A stretch of DNA of 64,000 bases from Cellulomonas shaoxiangyii (GCF_004798685.1 NZ_CP039291.1:124001-188000); one strand, 5' to 3'. Counted from the stretch's first letter, positions 42,358-51,751 are shown. Numbers and translations are program-made. The notes: generated by a model not told the origin, from the letters alone.

Positions 42358-43248
42358 GTGTTCGCCGGTGTGAGCGCCTTCCCCCTGTCCCCGCTGCACG
42401 ACGACCGGGTGGACGCCGACGCCCTCGGGCGGCTCGTGGCCGGCGCCGCTGCGGCGGGCGTCGACTCGGTGGGCGTGCCGGGCTCGACGGGCGTCGCGCA
42501 GTACCTGACCCGCGACGAGCGACGGCGCGTCGTGGTGCGGGCCGTCGCCGAGGCGGGTGACGTGCCGGTGCTCGCGGGGATCGGCGCCCTGCGCACGTCG
42601 GACGTGCTCGCGCACGCGCACGACGCCGCCGAGGCGGGGGCCGCCGGCATCCTCCTCGTCCCGACGTCGTACCACCCCCTCACCGACGACGAGGTGGTCG
42701 GCCTGTACGCCGACGTGACCGAGCGCGTCCCGCTGCCGCTCGTCGTCTACGAGAACCGCCGCACGACGTCCGTGGCGTTCACCGACGACCTGCTCGCTCG
42801 CGTCACCGCGCTGCCGCACGTGGTCGCCGTGAAGGTGCCCGGCGCGCCCGGCGACGTCGCCGACGTGACCGCCCGGCTCGCGCACCTGCGGACGGTCGTG
42901 CCGGCGCACGTCGGCATCGGGATGTCCGGCGACGCGTTCGCCGCGACGGCGCTCGTGGCCGGGGTGGACACGTGGTGGTCGGTGCTCGCGGGCGTGCTGC
43001 CGGGCACGGCCGTGCGCCTGGCGCGGGCCGCCCGGGACGGGGACGCGGCGACGCTGTCCGCGCTCACGGACGCGCTCGCCCCGCTGCTCCACCTCGTCGG
43101 CCCGCGCGGCGGCGTGCGGGTCGCGGCGGCGCTGGCCGAGCACCGCGGCCTGGTCGACGGCCCGTGCCTGCCCCGGCCGCTGCACGGCCTCGACGCGGCC
43201 GAGCGGGCGACGGCCGTCGCGTCGGCCGAGGCGGCGGAGCGGGTCTGA
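42358..43248 (+). CDS. DapA/NanA-superfamily aldolase-like protein
   Basis: 296 residues of the dihydrodipicolinate-synthase superfamily, TIM-barrel class I aldolases that form a Schiff base. VGVPGSTGVAQYLTRDERRR holds the Gly-Ser-Thr-Gly loop (normally GTTGE), VVYENRRTTS carries the catalytic Tyr and VVAVKVPG the Schiff-base Lys. The Gly-Glu of DapA is replaced by Gly-Val, so true lysine biosynthesis is unlikely; keto-acid aldolase or dehydratase activity is more likely. GAGGAG precedes GTG 42358. Confidence 0.82.
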   Translation: MFAGVSAFPLSPLHDDRVDADALGRLVAGAAAAGVDSVGVPGSTGVAQYLTRDERRRVVVRAVAEAGDVPVLAGIGALRTSDVLAHAHDAAEAGAAGILLVPTSYHPLTDDEVVGLYADVTERVPLPLVVYENRRTTSVAFTDDLLARVTALPHVVAVKVPGAPGDVADVTARLAHLRTVVPAHVGIGMSGDAFAATALVAGVDTWWSVLAGVLPGTAVRLARAARDGDAATLSALTDALAPLLHLVGPRGGVRVAAALAEHRGLVDGPCLPRPLHGLDAAERATAVASAEAAERV

Positions 43249-43273
43249 CGCCTCCGCCCGGGTCGCGCGAGTC

Positions 43274-43290
43274 TGCTGAGCAGGTCCGGC
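43274..43290. repeat. Dispersed palindromic repeat, copy 4 (half)
   Basis: TGCTGAGCAGGTCCGG matches the right arm at 6704-6719 in 14 of 16 bases. It lies 26 bases after the aldolase stop, between convergent genes. A clear matching left arm is not seen. Confidence 0.5.
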
Positions 43291-43317
43291 GCCTCGGGCC
43301 GGGTCGGCGCCGGGGCG

Positions 43318-44646
43318 TCAGGGGTGCCGCGTCGTCGCCCGGACCACGGCGGTGACGGCCGTGCCGACGAGCCGGGACGGGCCGCGCCGCGGAAGGGCGG
43401 CCAGCCTGTCCGCGAGGGCCGGCAGCCGGGGCACCGCACCGACCGCGGCCGCGTGCGCCGCGTGCAGCGCCGCGCGACGGTGCGTGTCGAGCGCGCTGTG
43501 GCCGGTGGCGGCGAGCGGCACGAGGACCGCGCCCGGGACCAGGTCGACGACCCGCTCCGCCACGGGCCGGGGCGTGCGCAGGTCGCGCTCGCCGGACAGG
43601 ACCGCCGTCGGCCAGGCGAACGCCGGCAGGGCCGCGGGGAGGTCGGTCGGTCCGGGCCGTGTCGGCGACGCACCTGCCGGGTCGTCGTGGCCGACGGTGA
43701 CCGCAGCGTCCGCCGCGGCGTCGGCCGTGACGGTCTCCCGGGCCGCATGCCGGGCCGCCGCGTCGGCGAAGGTCAGCTGCGGGTCGAGCGGGCCCCCGTC
43801 CGGCGGCAGGCCGAAGCCGACCTCGTCGTACATGATCCCCGCGACGAGGTCGGGCTCCATGACGAACGGCACCCCGGCGCCCTCGCTCTCGCCGGCGCCG
43901 AGGGACGCGACGCGGTCCCACACGGCGCGGAGGCGGCCGGCGCGTCGGGCGAGGAGCAGACGGTGCAGCACGTCGGGACCGGCGAACTCGTGCACCACCT
44001 GCACGACGTGCGCGAGCTCGGCGGCCGGCACGTCGTCCGCCAGGGCGTGGACCGCGGCGGCGACGCCCGCCAGGGCCGGGTCGTCACCGTCGCGCAGCGC
44101 GCCGTCCCAGAGCAGGCGGCGCCGGTGCCGGCGGGACAGCGCGAGGTCGTCCGCGGGGGCGAGGACGGGGGAGTCGAGCACCATCGCGGCCACGCGGTCG
44201 GGGTGGCGCGCGCCGAACGCCTGGGCGACGTACGTCCCGTAGGACGCGCCGTAGAGGACCGCGCGCCGGACGCCGGCGTCGTCGAGCACCGCCGCGAGGT
44301 CGTCGACGACCGCCGCCACGGTGACGGCCGACCGCGGCAGCTCCGCGCCGGACGCGTCCCGGCGGGACAGCCCGATGCCGCGGTGCTCGACCATGAGGAC
44401 GTCGAGCCCGCGCCGGGCGGCGTCCGCGCGGAGCTGCACGTACGGCAGGACGGACGCGAGACCGGGACCGCCGGGCAGGACGACGACGGGTGGCACGTCG
44501 GCGCGCGGCCCCGTGCGGACGTACGCGAGCGGGAACGTCGCGTCCGACCCGCCGCCCACCGGCCGGTCGACCGTCCGCCCGTCCCGCCCGAGCACCTGCC
44601 GCGCCGCGCGCTCGGTGCCCGGCGCCGTCGTCCGCTGCGTCGTCAT
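43318..44646 (-). CDS. Proline-iminopeptidase-like alpha/beta hydrolase
   Basis: 442 residues. VVVLPGGPGLASVLPYVQL (HGGPG-like oxyanion motif with Leu-Pro in place of His-Gly), MVEHRGIGLS, nucleophile elbow GASYG, and a His in AATGHSALD. The architecture is that of prolyl aminopeptidases, though the insert between core and cap is long and rich in Ala/Asp. It removes N-terminal proline from peptides or is a related esterase. ATG 44646 is the start; it faces the DUF3817 gene. Confidence 0.8.
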   Translation of the reverse strand: MTTQRTTAPGTERAARQVLGRDGRTVDRPVGGGSDATFPLAYVRTGPRADVPPVVVLPGGPGLASVLPYVQLRADAARRGLDVLMVEHRGIGLSRRDASGAELPRSAVTVAAVVDDLAAVLDDAGVRRAVLYGASYGTYVAQAFGARHPDRVAAMVLDSPVLAPADDLALSRRHRRRLLWDGALRDGDDPALAGVAAAVHALADDVPAAELAHVVQVVHEFAGPDVLHRLLLARRAGRLRAVWDRVASLGAGESEGAGVPFVMEPDLVAGIMYDEVGFGLPPDGGPLDPQLTFADAAARHAARETVTADAAADAAVTVGHDDPAGASPTRPGPTDLPAALPAFAWPTAVLSGERDLRTPRPVAERVVDLVPGAVLVPLAATGHSALDTHRRAALHAAHAAAVGAVPRLPALADRLAALPRRGPSRLVGTAVTAVVRATTRHP

Positions 44647-44742
44647 GACTCCCGCAACGGGCGCGCGGCGCCGCGGGTTCCGAGCAGCGCGCTGCCGTGC
44701 GGCACGATGGGCGCGGCCATCCCCCGAGCCAGGAGCGACCGC

Positions 44743-45153
44743 ATGCCCCCGCCCCCCGCCACGACCACCGGCACGACGACCGCCACCAGCACCGCCGCGC
44801 ACCCCGGCGCCGCTCCGAGCAGGACCGGACGCGCCTTCGCCGTGGTCGCCCTCGTCGAGGCCTGCACGTGGGCGGGTCTGCTCGTGGGGATGGTCCTCAA
44901 GCACGTCACCGAGACGACCGAGCTGGGGGTGACCGTCTTCGGGCGGCTGCACGGCGGCGCGTTCCTCGTCTACGTGGCCGTCGCGCTGGTCGCGGCCGTG
45001 CGGCTGCGGTGGCCGTGGTGGGTGACCGGGCTCGCGCTCGCGGCGGCCGTCCCGCCGCTGGTCACGCTGCCGCTGGAGCGGTGGCTGCGGCGCACCGGCC
45101 GGCTCGCACGGCCGGTCGGGCCGCGCGGCGGGGCTGTCGGTGCCGGCACGTAG
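44743..45153 (+). CDS. DUF3817-family membrane protein
   Basis: 136 residues. After a Thr/Pro-rich start, three hydrophobic segments follow; VVALVEACTWAGLLVGMVLK, FGRLHGGAFLVYVAVALVA and WWVTGLALAAAVPPLVTLPL show the DUF3817 pattern with the conserved Glu and HG. Function unknown; common in actinobacteria, often single genes. AGGAG at 44731-44735 lies 7 bases before ATG 44743. Its stop is 9 bases before the nuclease-helicase start. Confidence 0.85.
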   Translation: MPPPPATTTGTTTATSTAAHPGAAPSRTGRAFAVVALVEACTWAGLLVGMVLKHVTETTELGVTVFGRLHGGAFLVYVAVALVAAVRLRWPWWVTGLALAAAVPPLVTLPLERWLRRTGRLARPVGPRGGAVGAGT

Positions 45154-45156
45154 CCT
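45151..45156 (+). promoter_or_regulatory. -10-like box six bases before a GTG (possible leaderless start)
   Basis: TAGCCT overlaps the end of the DUF3817 gene and is followed by 6 bases and GTG 45163. No ribosome binding site lies between. Confidence 0.45.
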
Positions 45157-45162
45157 CACCGT

Positions 45163-48100
45163 GTGATCCTGCTCGACGACGGCACGCTGACCTACTCCGC
45201 GAGCGACCTGACGGCCGCGGCGGAGTGCGAGTACGCCGTGCTGCGCGCCCTCGACGCCCGGCTGGGCCGCGGCCCGGCGGTCGTCACCGACGCCGACGCG
45301 ATGCTGGCGCGCGTCTCGCACCTCGGCGACGAGCACGAGCAGCGGGTGCTGCGCACGCTCGTCGACCGGTACGGCGTGTGGCGCCCGGGCGCCGCCGGCG
45401 GGGTCGCCGCCGTCCCGCGCCCGCGCGACCCCGAGTCGCGCGCCGACCTCGAGGCCGCCCACGTCGCGACGCTCGACCGGGTCGCCGGCGGCGCCGACGT
45501 GCTGCACCAGGCGGCGTTCTTCGACGGGCGGTTCGTCGGGCGCGCGGACTTCGTCGTGCGCGAGCCCGGCCCGGACGGCGACGTGTGGAGCGTGCGGGAC
45601 GCGAAGCTGGCCCGCAACGCCCAGCCGACGGCGCTGCTGCAGGTCGCCGCGTACGTCGACCAGCTCGACCACGCCGGGGTGCCCGTGGCGCCGGAGGTCG
45701 TCCTCGTCCTCGGGGACGGGGCGACCGCGACGCACGCCGTCACCGACCTCGTCCCCGTGTACCGGGAGCGTCGGGCCCGGCTCGAGGCGCTGCTGGACGC
45801 GCACCGCACCGCCGACGCACCGGTCTCCTGGGGCGCGCCGGACGTGGCGGCGTGCGGCCGCTGCGCGCTGTGCGTCGCCGAGCTCGAGGCCCGGCGCGAC
45901 CCCACGCTGGCCGCCGGCGTGTACGAGCGCCAGCGCACGCTGCTCGCCGCGGCCGGCATCACGACCGTCGACGCGCTCGCGGCCGCGCCGGACGACCTCG
46001 CGGTCGAGGGCCTGAGCCCCGCGCAGGTCGCCCGCATGCTGCGGCAGGCCCGCCTGCACGTCGAGCTCGAGGCCCGCAACGCGGACCCCGCGCACCCCAC
46101 CGACGTCCCGTGGGCGGTGCCGCACCCCGACCGCATCGCGGAGCTGCTGCCGGCCGCGGACCCGGGCGACGTGTTCTTCGACTTCGAGGGCGACCCGCTC
46201 TGGTACGACGCCGCGCTCGCCGGTGAGCCGGACGCGTGGGGCCTGGAGTACCTGTTCGGGGTCGTCGAGGCCCCGGAGACGCCCGGCGCGGAGCCGCGGT
46301 TCGTGCCGTTCTGGGCGCACGACCGCCGGCAGGAGAAGCAGGCGCTGCGCGCGTTCCTCGACTACCTCGCCGAGCGCCGGCGCCGGTTCCCCGGCCTGCA
46401 CGTCTACCACTACGCCGCCTACGAGAAGGTCGCGCTGCTGCGGCTCGCCGGCCGGCACGGCGAGGGCGAGGCGGAGGTCGACGGGCTGCTGCGCGAGGGC
46501 GTCCTCGTCGACCTGTACGCCGCCGTGCGCGCGGGCGTGCAGACGGGCCAGCGGTCGTACTCGCTGAAGAAGCTCGAGCCGCTGTACATGGCGGAGGGAC
46601 GCGGTGACGGCGTGACCAACGCCGCCGACTCGATCGTCGAGTACGCCGAAGCCGTCGCCGCGCGCGACGCCGGGCGGGACGGTGAGTGGCGGGACCGCAT
46701 CGCCGCGATCGCCGAGTACAACCGGTACGACTGCCTCTCCACGCTCGGACTGCGCGACTGGCTGCTGGCGCGCCTGGGCGAGGCGGGCCTGGAGCCGCAG
46801 CGTGCGGCGGTGCTCGACGAGGAGGCCGCCGCCCGCGCCGCCGAGCTCGGCGAGCCGGACCCGCTCGAGGACGGGCTCATGGCCGTCGCCGGGCCGGGAC
46901 CCGGCGAGGGCGTCGTGCGGCCGCCCGGCCGGCAGGCCGTCGCGCTCGTCGCCGCCGCGCTGCGCTACCACCAGCGCGAGGACAAGCCGTACTGGTGGGG
47001 GCACTTCGACCGGCTGAAGGCGCACCCGTCCGACTGGGCGGAGCGGCGCAACGTGCTGCTCGCCGACGAGGTCGAGGTGGTGCAGGACTGGGACAGCCCG
47101 ACCGGGCGGCAGGTGCCGCGACGCGTGCTGCGCATGACCGGACGGCTCGAGCCCGGCAGCGACCTGCGCGCGGGGGCCAAGGCCGTCGGCCTGTACGACG
47201 CCCCGTTCCCGGCGTGCATGAAGTCGTCCGCCGACGGCCCCCGCGGCTGGTGCGAGCGCATGACCGTGCTCGACGTGGGCGCCGTCGAGCGCGGGGGACG
47301 CGTGCGCGAGGTCCTGCTCGTCGAGGAGACGCGGCCGAAGGGCTCGGAGGCGTTCGACGCGCTGCCGATGGCCCTCGCGCCGTCGTCCCCGATCCGGACG
47401 GAGACCCTGCGCAGCGCCATCCGCGCGCTGGCGGAGGACGTGGCGACCGCGCTCGGCGTCCCGGCCGGGGACGGTGCTGCGGACGGGGCGGCGCTCGCCC
47501 CGGCTGGCGGCGACGTGCGCCTCCCGGCGCGTGCCGTCCTCGACCTCGCTCGGCGGGTCCCGCCGCGCACGCGCTCCGGCGCACCGATCCCGCCCCTCGA
47601 CGACCCCGCGGATGCGGTCGACGTGCTCACGCGCGCGCTGCTCGACCTCGACCACTCGTACGTCGCCGTGCAGGGCCCGCCCGGCACGGGCAAGACGTAC
47701 ACGGGGGCCCGGGTCGTCGCGGAGCTGGTCCGGCAGGGGTGGCGCGTCGGCGTGGTGGCCCAGTCGCACGCGGTCGTGGAGAACATGCTCGGTGCGGTCG
47801 CCGGCGCGGGCGTCCCCGCCGACGCGATCGCGAAGAAGGCGCCCGGTGCGCAGGACGGCCGCGTCGCCGACCCGGAGGCCCCGTGGACGTGGGTGCCGGA
47901 CAAGGCCTTCGCGGGGTTCTGGTCCGCGCACCCCGGCGGTGCACCGGGCGCCGGCGCGGTGCTCGGCGGCACGGCGTGGGACCTCGCCAACGCCGGCCGG
48001 CTGCCGGGTGCGCCGCTCGACCTGCTCGTCGTCGACGAGGCGGGCCAGCTCGCGCTCGCGACGACGTTCGCGGTCGCGGGCGCGGCCCGGAACCTGCTGC

Positions 48101-48978
48101 TGCTCGGAGACCCGCAGCAGCTGCCGCAGGTCAGCCAGGGCACGCACCCCGAGCCGGTCGACCGGTCCGCCCTCGGCTGGCTCACCGACGGGCACGACAC
48201 GCTCCCGCCGGACCTCGGCTACTTCCTGCCCGTCACGCACCGCATGCACCCCGAGCTGTGCGCCGCGGTGTCGACGCTGTCGTACGCGGGCCGGCTCGCC
48301 GCCGCGCCCGCCGCGGCCGCGCGGCGCCTCGACGGCGTCGCGCCCGGGGTGCACGGCGTGCTCGTCGAGCACGCGGGCAACGCGGTCCGCTCGGTCGAGG
48401 AGGCGGACGCCGTGGTGGCGCTCGTGCAGGACCTCGTGGGGCGCACGTGGCGGGACCCGTCCGCGGGCACCGGCGGTGCCGAGCGCCCGCTCGACGCGCA
48501 GGACGTGCTCGTCGTCGCGCCGTACAACGCGCAGGTCTTCACCGTGCGGCAGGCGCTCGACGCGGCCGGGCTGCAGGGCACGCGCGTCGGCACGGTCGAC
48601 AAGTTCCAGGGCCAGCAGGCACCGGTCGTCGTGGTGACGACGGCCGCGTCCTCGCCGGCGCAGGTGCCGCGCGGTCTCGACTTCCTGCTCGACCGCAACC
48701 GGCTGAACGTCGCGGTCTCGCGCGGGCAGTGGGCGGCGTTCGTCGTGCGCAGCACCCGCCTCACGCACGTGCTGCCGCGCCGGGCGGAGACGCTCGAGCG
48801 GCTCGGGGCGTTCATCGGGCTGACCACGCGCAGCGTCGTGCCCGTTCCCGGTGGCTCGGGACCCGACGGCGCGGCATCCCGCAGCACGGTGCCCGAGGGC
48901 ACGGCCCCCGGCGTGAACGTGCCGCACCCGGTCGCGCCGCCCGACGCTGACCGCGCGCCCGTCGGCAGCGCGTCGTAG
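45163..48978 (+). CDS. TM0106-type RecB-like nuclease fused to an SF1 helicase
   Basis: 1271 residues. The N-terminal part (about 1-600) carries a RecB-like nuclease with GRADFVV and VWSVRDAKLA, a Cys cluster CGRCALC near residue 230 that may bind iron-sulfur or zinc, and DVFFDFEGDPLW of the RNase H-like TM0106 domain. The C-terminal half is a DNA2/NAM7-like helicase with Walker A GPPGTGKT near residue 840, DEAGQLA near 956, LLLGDPQQLP, and motif VI NVAVSRGQ. The fused form occurs in actinobacteria and is linked to DNA repair or RNA-DNA processing, unproven. A Ser/Pro-rich tail ends it. Confidence 0.85.
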   Translation: MILLDDGTLTYSASDLTAAAECEYAVLRALDARLGRGPAVVTDADAMLARVSHLGDEHEQRVLRTLVDRYGVWRPGAAGGVAAVPRPRDPESRADLEAAHVATLDRVAGGADVLHQAAFFDGRFVGRADFVVREPGPDGDVWSVRDAKLARNAQPTALLQVAAYVDQLDHAGVPVAPEVVLVLGDGATATHAVTDLVPVYRERRARLEALLDAHRTADAPVSWGAPDVAACGRCALCVAELEARRDPTLAAGVYERQRTLLAAAGITTVDALAAAPDDLAVEGLSPAQVARMLRQARLHVELEARNADPAHPTDVPWAVPHPDRIAELLPAADPGDVFFDFEGDPLWYDAALAGEPDAWGLEYLFGVVEAPETPGAEPRFVPFWAHDRRQEKQALRAFLDYLAERRRRFPGLHVYHYAAYEKVALLRLAGRHGEGEAEVDGLLREGVLVDLYAAVRAGVQTGQRSYSLKKLEPLYMAEGRGDGVTNAADSIVEYAEAVAARDAGRDGEWRDRIAAIAEYNRYDCLSTLGLRDWLLARLGEAGLEPQRAAVLDEEAAARAAELGEPDPLEDGLMAVAGPGPGEGVVRPPGRQAVALVAAALRYHQREDKPYWWGHFDRLKAHPSDWAERRNVLLADEVEVVQDWDSPTGRQVPRRVLRMTGRLEPGSDLRAGAKAVGLYDAPFPACMKSSADGPRGWCERMTVLDVGAVERGGRVREVLLVEETRPKGSEAFDALPMALAPSSPIRTETLRSAIRALAEDVATALGVPAGDGAADGAALAPAGGDVRLPARAVLDLARRVPPRTRSGAPIPPLDDPADAVDVLTRALLDLDHSYVAVQGPPGTGKTYTGARVVAELVRQGWRVGVVAQSHAVVENMLGAVAGAGVPADAIAKKAPGAQDGRVADPEAPWTWVPDKAFAGFWSAHPGGAPGAGAVLGGTAWDLANAGRLPGAPLDLLVVDEAGQLALATTFAVAGAARNLLLLGDPQQLPQVSQGTHPEPVDRSALGWLTDGHDTLPPDLGYFLPVTHRMHPELCAAVSTLSYAGRLAAAPAAAARRLDGVAPGVHGVLVEHAGNAVRSVEEADAVVALVQDLVGRTWRDPSAGTGGAERPLDAQDVLVVAPYNAQVFTVRQALDAAGLQGTRVGTVDKFQGQQAPVVVVTTAASSPAQVPRGLDFLLDRNRLNVAVSRGQWAAFVVRSTRLTHVLPRRAETLERLGAFIGLTTRSVVPVPGGSGPDGAASRSTVPEGTAPGVNVPHPVAPPDADRAPVGSAS

Positions 48979-49048
48979 CGTCGGGGCGTCCACGACCTCC
49001 CGCCGCGCCCGCCGCCCTCGCGCGCACCGTGGCCCGACCCCTCCGGAG

Positions 49049-50470
49049 ATGGTGCCCGTGCCGTCCGACCGCCCCCTCGTCCTCGTCCTGCACGGCGCCC
49101 GCGGCGACCTGTCGCGGCGCATGGTCATCCCGGCGCTCGCGACCCTCGACGCGCGCGGCCTGCTGCCGGAGCGGTGGGCCCTGGTCGGCACGGGCCGCAA
49201 CGACCTCGAGGTCGAGGAGTTCCGCGACGTCGTGCGCGAGTCGCTCGCCGAGTTCGGCGACGACGAGTCGCGGCACGCGCTCGACGACGTCCTCGAGCAC
49301 GTGGCGTGGTGCCGGGACGTCAGCGAGGAGGACGACGACCCGGGCACGCTGCCGGACGCGCTCGCGGACCTGCGCGAGCACCTCACGGGCGACCGTGCCG
49401 GCGACGTGCTCGTCATCCACTACCTCGCCGTCCCGCCCGAGTCCTTCGTCCCGCTGACCCGTGCCCTCGACCGGCACGGGCTCGCCGAGGGCATCCGGAT
49501 CGTCTACGAGAAGCCGTACGGCACGTCCCCGGAGTCGTTCCGCGAGCTGGACGAGGTCGTGCACGAGGTGTTCGACGAGGACCAGGTCTTCCGCATCGAC
49601 CACTTCCTGGGCAAGGAGGCGACGCAGAACCTGCACGTCTCGCGGTTCGCCAACGAGCTCATCGGCGGCGCGTGGGACCGCCACCACGTCGCCCAGGTGC
49701 AGATCGACGTGCCGGAGACGCTCGGCGTCGACCAGCGCGCGGAGTTCTACGACGCGACGGGCGCCGCGCTCGACATGCTCGTCACCCACCTGTTCCAGGT
49801 CGCCGCGCAGGTCGCGATGGAGCCGCCCACCGCCCTGGCGTCCGACGACCTCGCCGCCGCGCGCGAGGACGTCATCACCTCCTTCCGGCCGCTCGACCCG
49901 CGCGAGGACGTCGTCCTCGGTCAGGTCGAGGGCTACCAGGGCATCGAGGGCGTCGCCGACGACTCCCCGGTGGACACGTACGTCGCCGTGCGGATGTGGG
50001 TCGACACCGACCGCTGGCGCGGCGTGCCGTTCCTGCTGCGCACGGGCAAGCAGATGGCCGCGTCCGCGCAGCAGGTCACGCTCGTGCTGCGCGCGCCCGA
50101 CGAGCTGTTCGGCGAGCAGGTCGGCCCGAACCGCCTGGAGTTCTCCCTGAAGGGCGGCGGCGAGGTCCGGCTCGTGACGACCGTGAAGAAGCCGGGGCCC
50201 AACCTGGAGCTCACGACCGGTACGGTGCGGCTCTCGCTCGACGACGTGCCGGGCGCGTCCCTGCCCCCGTACGCGGGACTCCTGCAGGACGTGCTCGTCG
50301 GGGACCGCACCCTGTTCACCACACCCGCGGGCCTCGACGCCGCGTGGCGGGCGTTCGAGCCGTTGCTCGGCGACGACCGGCCGGAGCCGCTGCCGTACGC
50401 CCGCGGCTCGTGGGGGCCGGAGGCGGCCCGCCGGCTGGCGGAGCCGCACGGGTGGGTGCTGGGCGAGTGA
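49049..50470 (+). CDS. zwf: Glucose-6-phosphate 1-dehydrogenase
   Basis: 473 residues (470 if GTG 49058 is used). Catalyses the first step of the oxidative pentose phosphate pathway and makes NADPH. The coenzyme loop is GARGDLSRR (residues 13-21, Arg in place of the usual Ser), EKPYGTSPESF precedes the active segment RIDHFLGKEATQNL with the catalytic His and Lys, and PFLLRTGKQM closes the fold. The ribosome binding site GGAG (49045-49048) lies too near ATG 49049, so GTG 49058 may be the true start. No opcA or gnd lies beside it. Its stop overlaps the next start (GTGA). Confidence 0.85.
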   Translation: MVPVPSDRPLVLVLHGARGDLSRRMVIPALATLDARGLLPERWALVGTGRNDLEVEEFRDVVRESLAEFGDDESRHALDDVLEHVAWCRDVSEEDDDPGTLPDALADLREHLTGDRAGDVLVIHYLAVPPESFVPLTRALDRHGLAEGIRIVYEKPYGTSPESFRELDEVVHEVFDEDQVFRIDHFLGKEATQNLHVSRFANELIGGAWDRHHVAQVQIDVPETLGVDQRAEFYDATGAALDMLVTHLFQVAAQVAMEPPTALASDDLAAAREDVITSFRPLDPREDVVLGQVEGYQGIEGVADDSPVDTYVAVRMWVDTDRWRGVPFLLRTGKQMAASAQQVTLVLRAPDELFGEQVGPNRLEFSLKGGGEVRLVTTVKKPGPNLELTTGTVRLSLDDVPGASLPPYAGLLQDVLVGDRTLFTTPAGLDAAWRAFEPLLGDDRPEPLPYARGSWGPEAARRLAEPHGWVLGE

Positions 50471-51150
50471 CCACGACCGACGAGCGCGAGGACGGACCGG
50501 TGGACGAGCGGGTGGACCAGCAGGTGGACGAGCAGGCCGACGACCAGGTGGACGAGCGGGTGGTGCCGGAGCGGGACGAGCGGTCCGGGCAGCCGGCTGC
50601 CGAGCCGGCGATCGGCAGCGCGGCGAGCGTTGAGGAGGCGTTCGACCGCGTGCGGGAGGAGCTGCACGCCGAGGAGGCGCGGCTCGCGGCCGAGCTGGAG
50701 CGCAACGACGCCGAGGCGCGCGCTGCGGTCGACGCGACGGTCGCCGCCGTCAAGGAGGACCTCGCGACGCAGGCCGAGCGGGTGCGTGCCGCCATCGCGG
50801 AGCAGCGTGAGGCCGTCGCCGCCGAGGGCGAGCGGGTCAGCGCCGAGCTCGACGCACAGGCCGACGCCGAGGCGCACGCGGCGCAGGGGCCCGACCTGGG
50901 CGCGCCGGACGTCGACGCGCCCGACACCGACGGGGCCGACGCCGACGCGCGCGACACCGACGTGCTGCCGGCCAAGCACGGGTCGGTCGAGCACGAGACC
51001 TCGGGTGGGGACGACGAGGGCACCGGTACAGAGGTCCGCGTCGAGGACGGCGAGGTCACCGAGGTGCGGACCGAGACGGTCGAGGACGAGGCCGATGACG
51101 ACCGGGGCGGTCCCGGCGAGGACGTCCGGGACGAGGACGTCCGCGCCTGA
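50467..51150 (+). CDS. Acidic coiled-coil protein of unknown function
   Basis: 227 residues, extremely rich in Asp, Glu and Ala. Residues 45-140 form a probable coiled coil (EEAFDRVREELHAEEARLAA); both ends are disordered and repetitive (Asp-Glu and Asp-Ala runs). No family motif is recognised. It overlaps the Zwf-like stop (GTGA), so it is probably made together with that enzyme; a role is not evident. An 11-base-stem hairpin follows at 51202-51241. Confidence 0.6.
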   Translation: MTTTDEREDGPVDERVDQQVDEQADDQVDERVVPERDERSGQPAAEPAIGSAASVEEAFDRVREELHAEEARLAAELERNDAEARAAVDATVAAVKEDLATQAERVRAAIAEQREAVAAEGERVSAELDAQADAEAHAAQGPDLGAPDVDAPDTDGADADARDTDVLPAKHGSVEHETSGGDDEGTGTEVRVEDGEVTEVRTETVEDEADDDRGGPGEDVRDEDVRA

Positions 51151-51201
51151 GCCGCAGGCCGCCGCTCGGCTGTACCGCCGCCGGGCCGTAGCGCTGTCCG
51201 G

Positions 51202-51241
51202 CCGGGGGCGGCGCGCACGTGCCGTGCGGGGCCGCCCCCGG
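51202..51241 (+). terminator. Hairpin terminator after the coiled-coil gene
   Basis: Arms 51202-51212 (CCGGGGGCGGC) and 51231-51241 pair perfectly over 11 bases with an 18-base loop, 51 bases after the stop codon. Confidence 0.65.
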
Positions 51242-51300
51242 CAGACTGGGCGCGCGACGTGCCGACCGGCGCGCGCACGCAGACGGACGGAGGACTGACC

Positions 51301-51639
51301 ATGGGACTCGGTGATCTCGTCGGCAGGGCGAAGGGTGCGCTGGCCGGCCGCGAGGACCAGGCCAAGGCCGCGCTCGAGAAGGCGGCGGGCATGGCGAAGC
51401 GCCGCACGGACGCGCGCACGGACGCCCGCATCGACGGCGCCGTCGACAAGGCCGGGGCGTTCCTCGACCGGCAGAAGCCGGCGGGCGGCACGGGGCACGG
51501 CACGACGGGCACCGGCGCGGCCGGCCACGGCACGACCGCGCCCGGCACGACCGGCACCGGCACGACCGGCACCGGCACGACCGGCACCGGCACGCCGGGC
51601 CCGGCGGCCCCTGACCCCCGCGACGCCCCCGGCCGCTGA
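51301..51639 (+). CDS. MT0933/Rv0909-like antitoxin-type small protein
   Basis: 112 residues. The first 60 (MGLGDLVGRAKGALAGREDQ to AFLDRQKP) match the short helical antitoxin family annotated from Mycobacterium tuberculosis Rv0909. The remainder is a Gly/Thr repeat (TGTG units) of low complexity, encoded by tandem GGCACGACC-like DNA. No toxin gene sits beside it, so antitoxin function is doubtful. GGAGG precedes ATG 51301 by a good distance. Confidence 0.68.
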   Translation: MGLGDLVGRAKGALAGREDQAKAALEKAAGMAKRRTDARTDARIDGAVDKAGAFLDRQKPAGGTGHGTTGTGAAGHGTTAPGTTGTGTTGTGTTGTGTPGPAAPDPRDAPGR

Positions 51640-51751
51640 CGTCCCGGCCGCCGACGTCCGCGACCGCGGCGCCCGCCGACCCGGACGTCGGCGCGCACGG
51701 ACGTCCGCGCCCGCGCACGCGCCGTCCGCGGGCGCGCCCGGGCGCACGGGG

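Noticed and set aside
43318..49416. A very long open frame on the minus strand (about 2000 codons) covering the nuclease-helicase and dehydrogenase genes
   Set aside because: Its upstream part shows no protein family and lies opposite genes with clear motifs; only its 43318-44646 end, the hydrolase, is real. Long antisense frames are expected at this GC content.
49049..51150. Frameshifted longer protein joining the dehydrogenase and the coiled-coil gene
   Set aside because: The GTGA overlap is the same coupling signal found all over the window, and each protein is complete.
51301..51639. A complete toxin-antitoxin pair
   Set aside because: Only the antitoxin-like gene is present; the neighbours are a coiled-coil protein and an MFS transporter.
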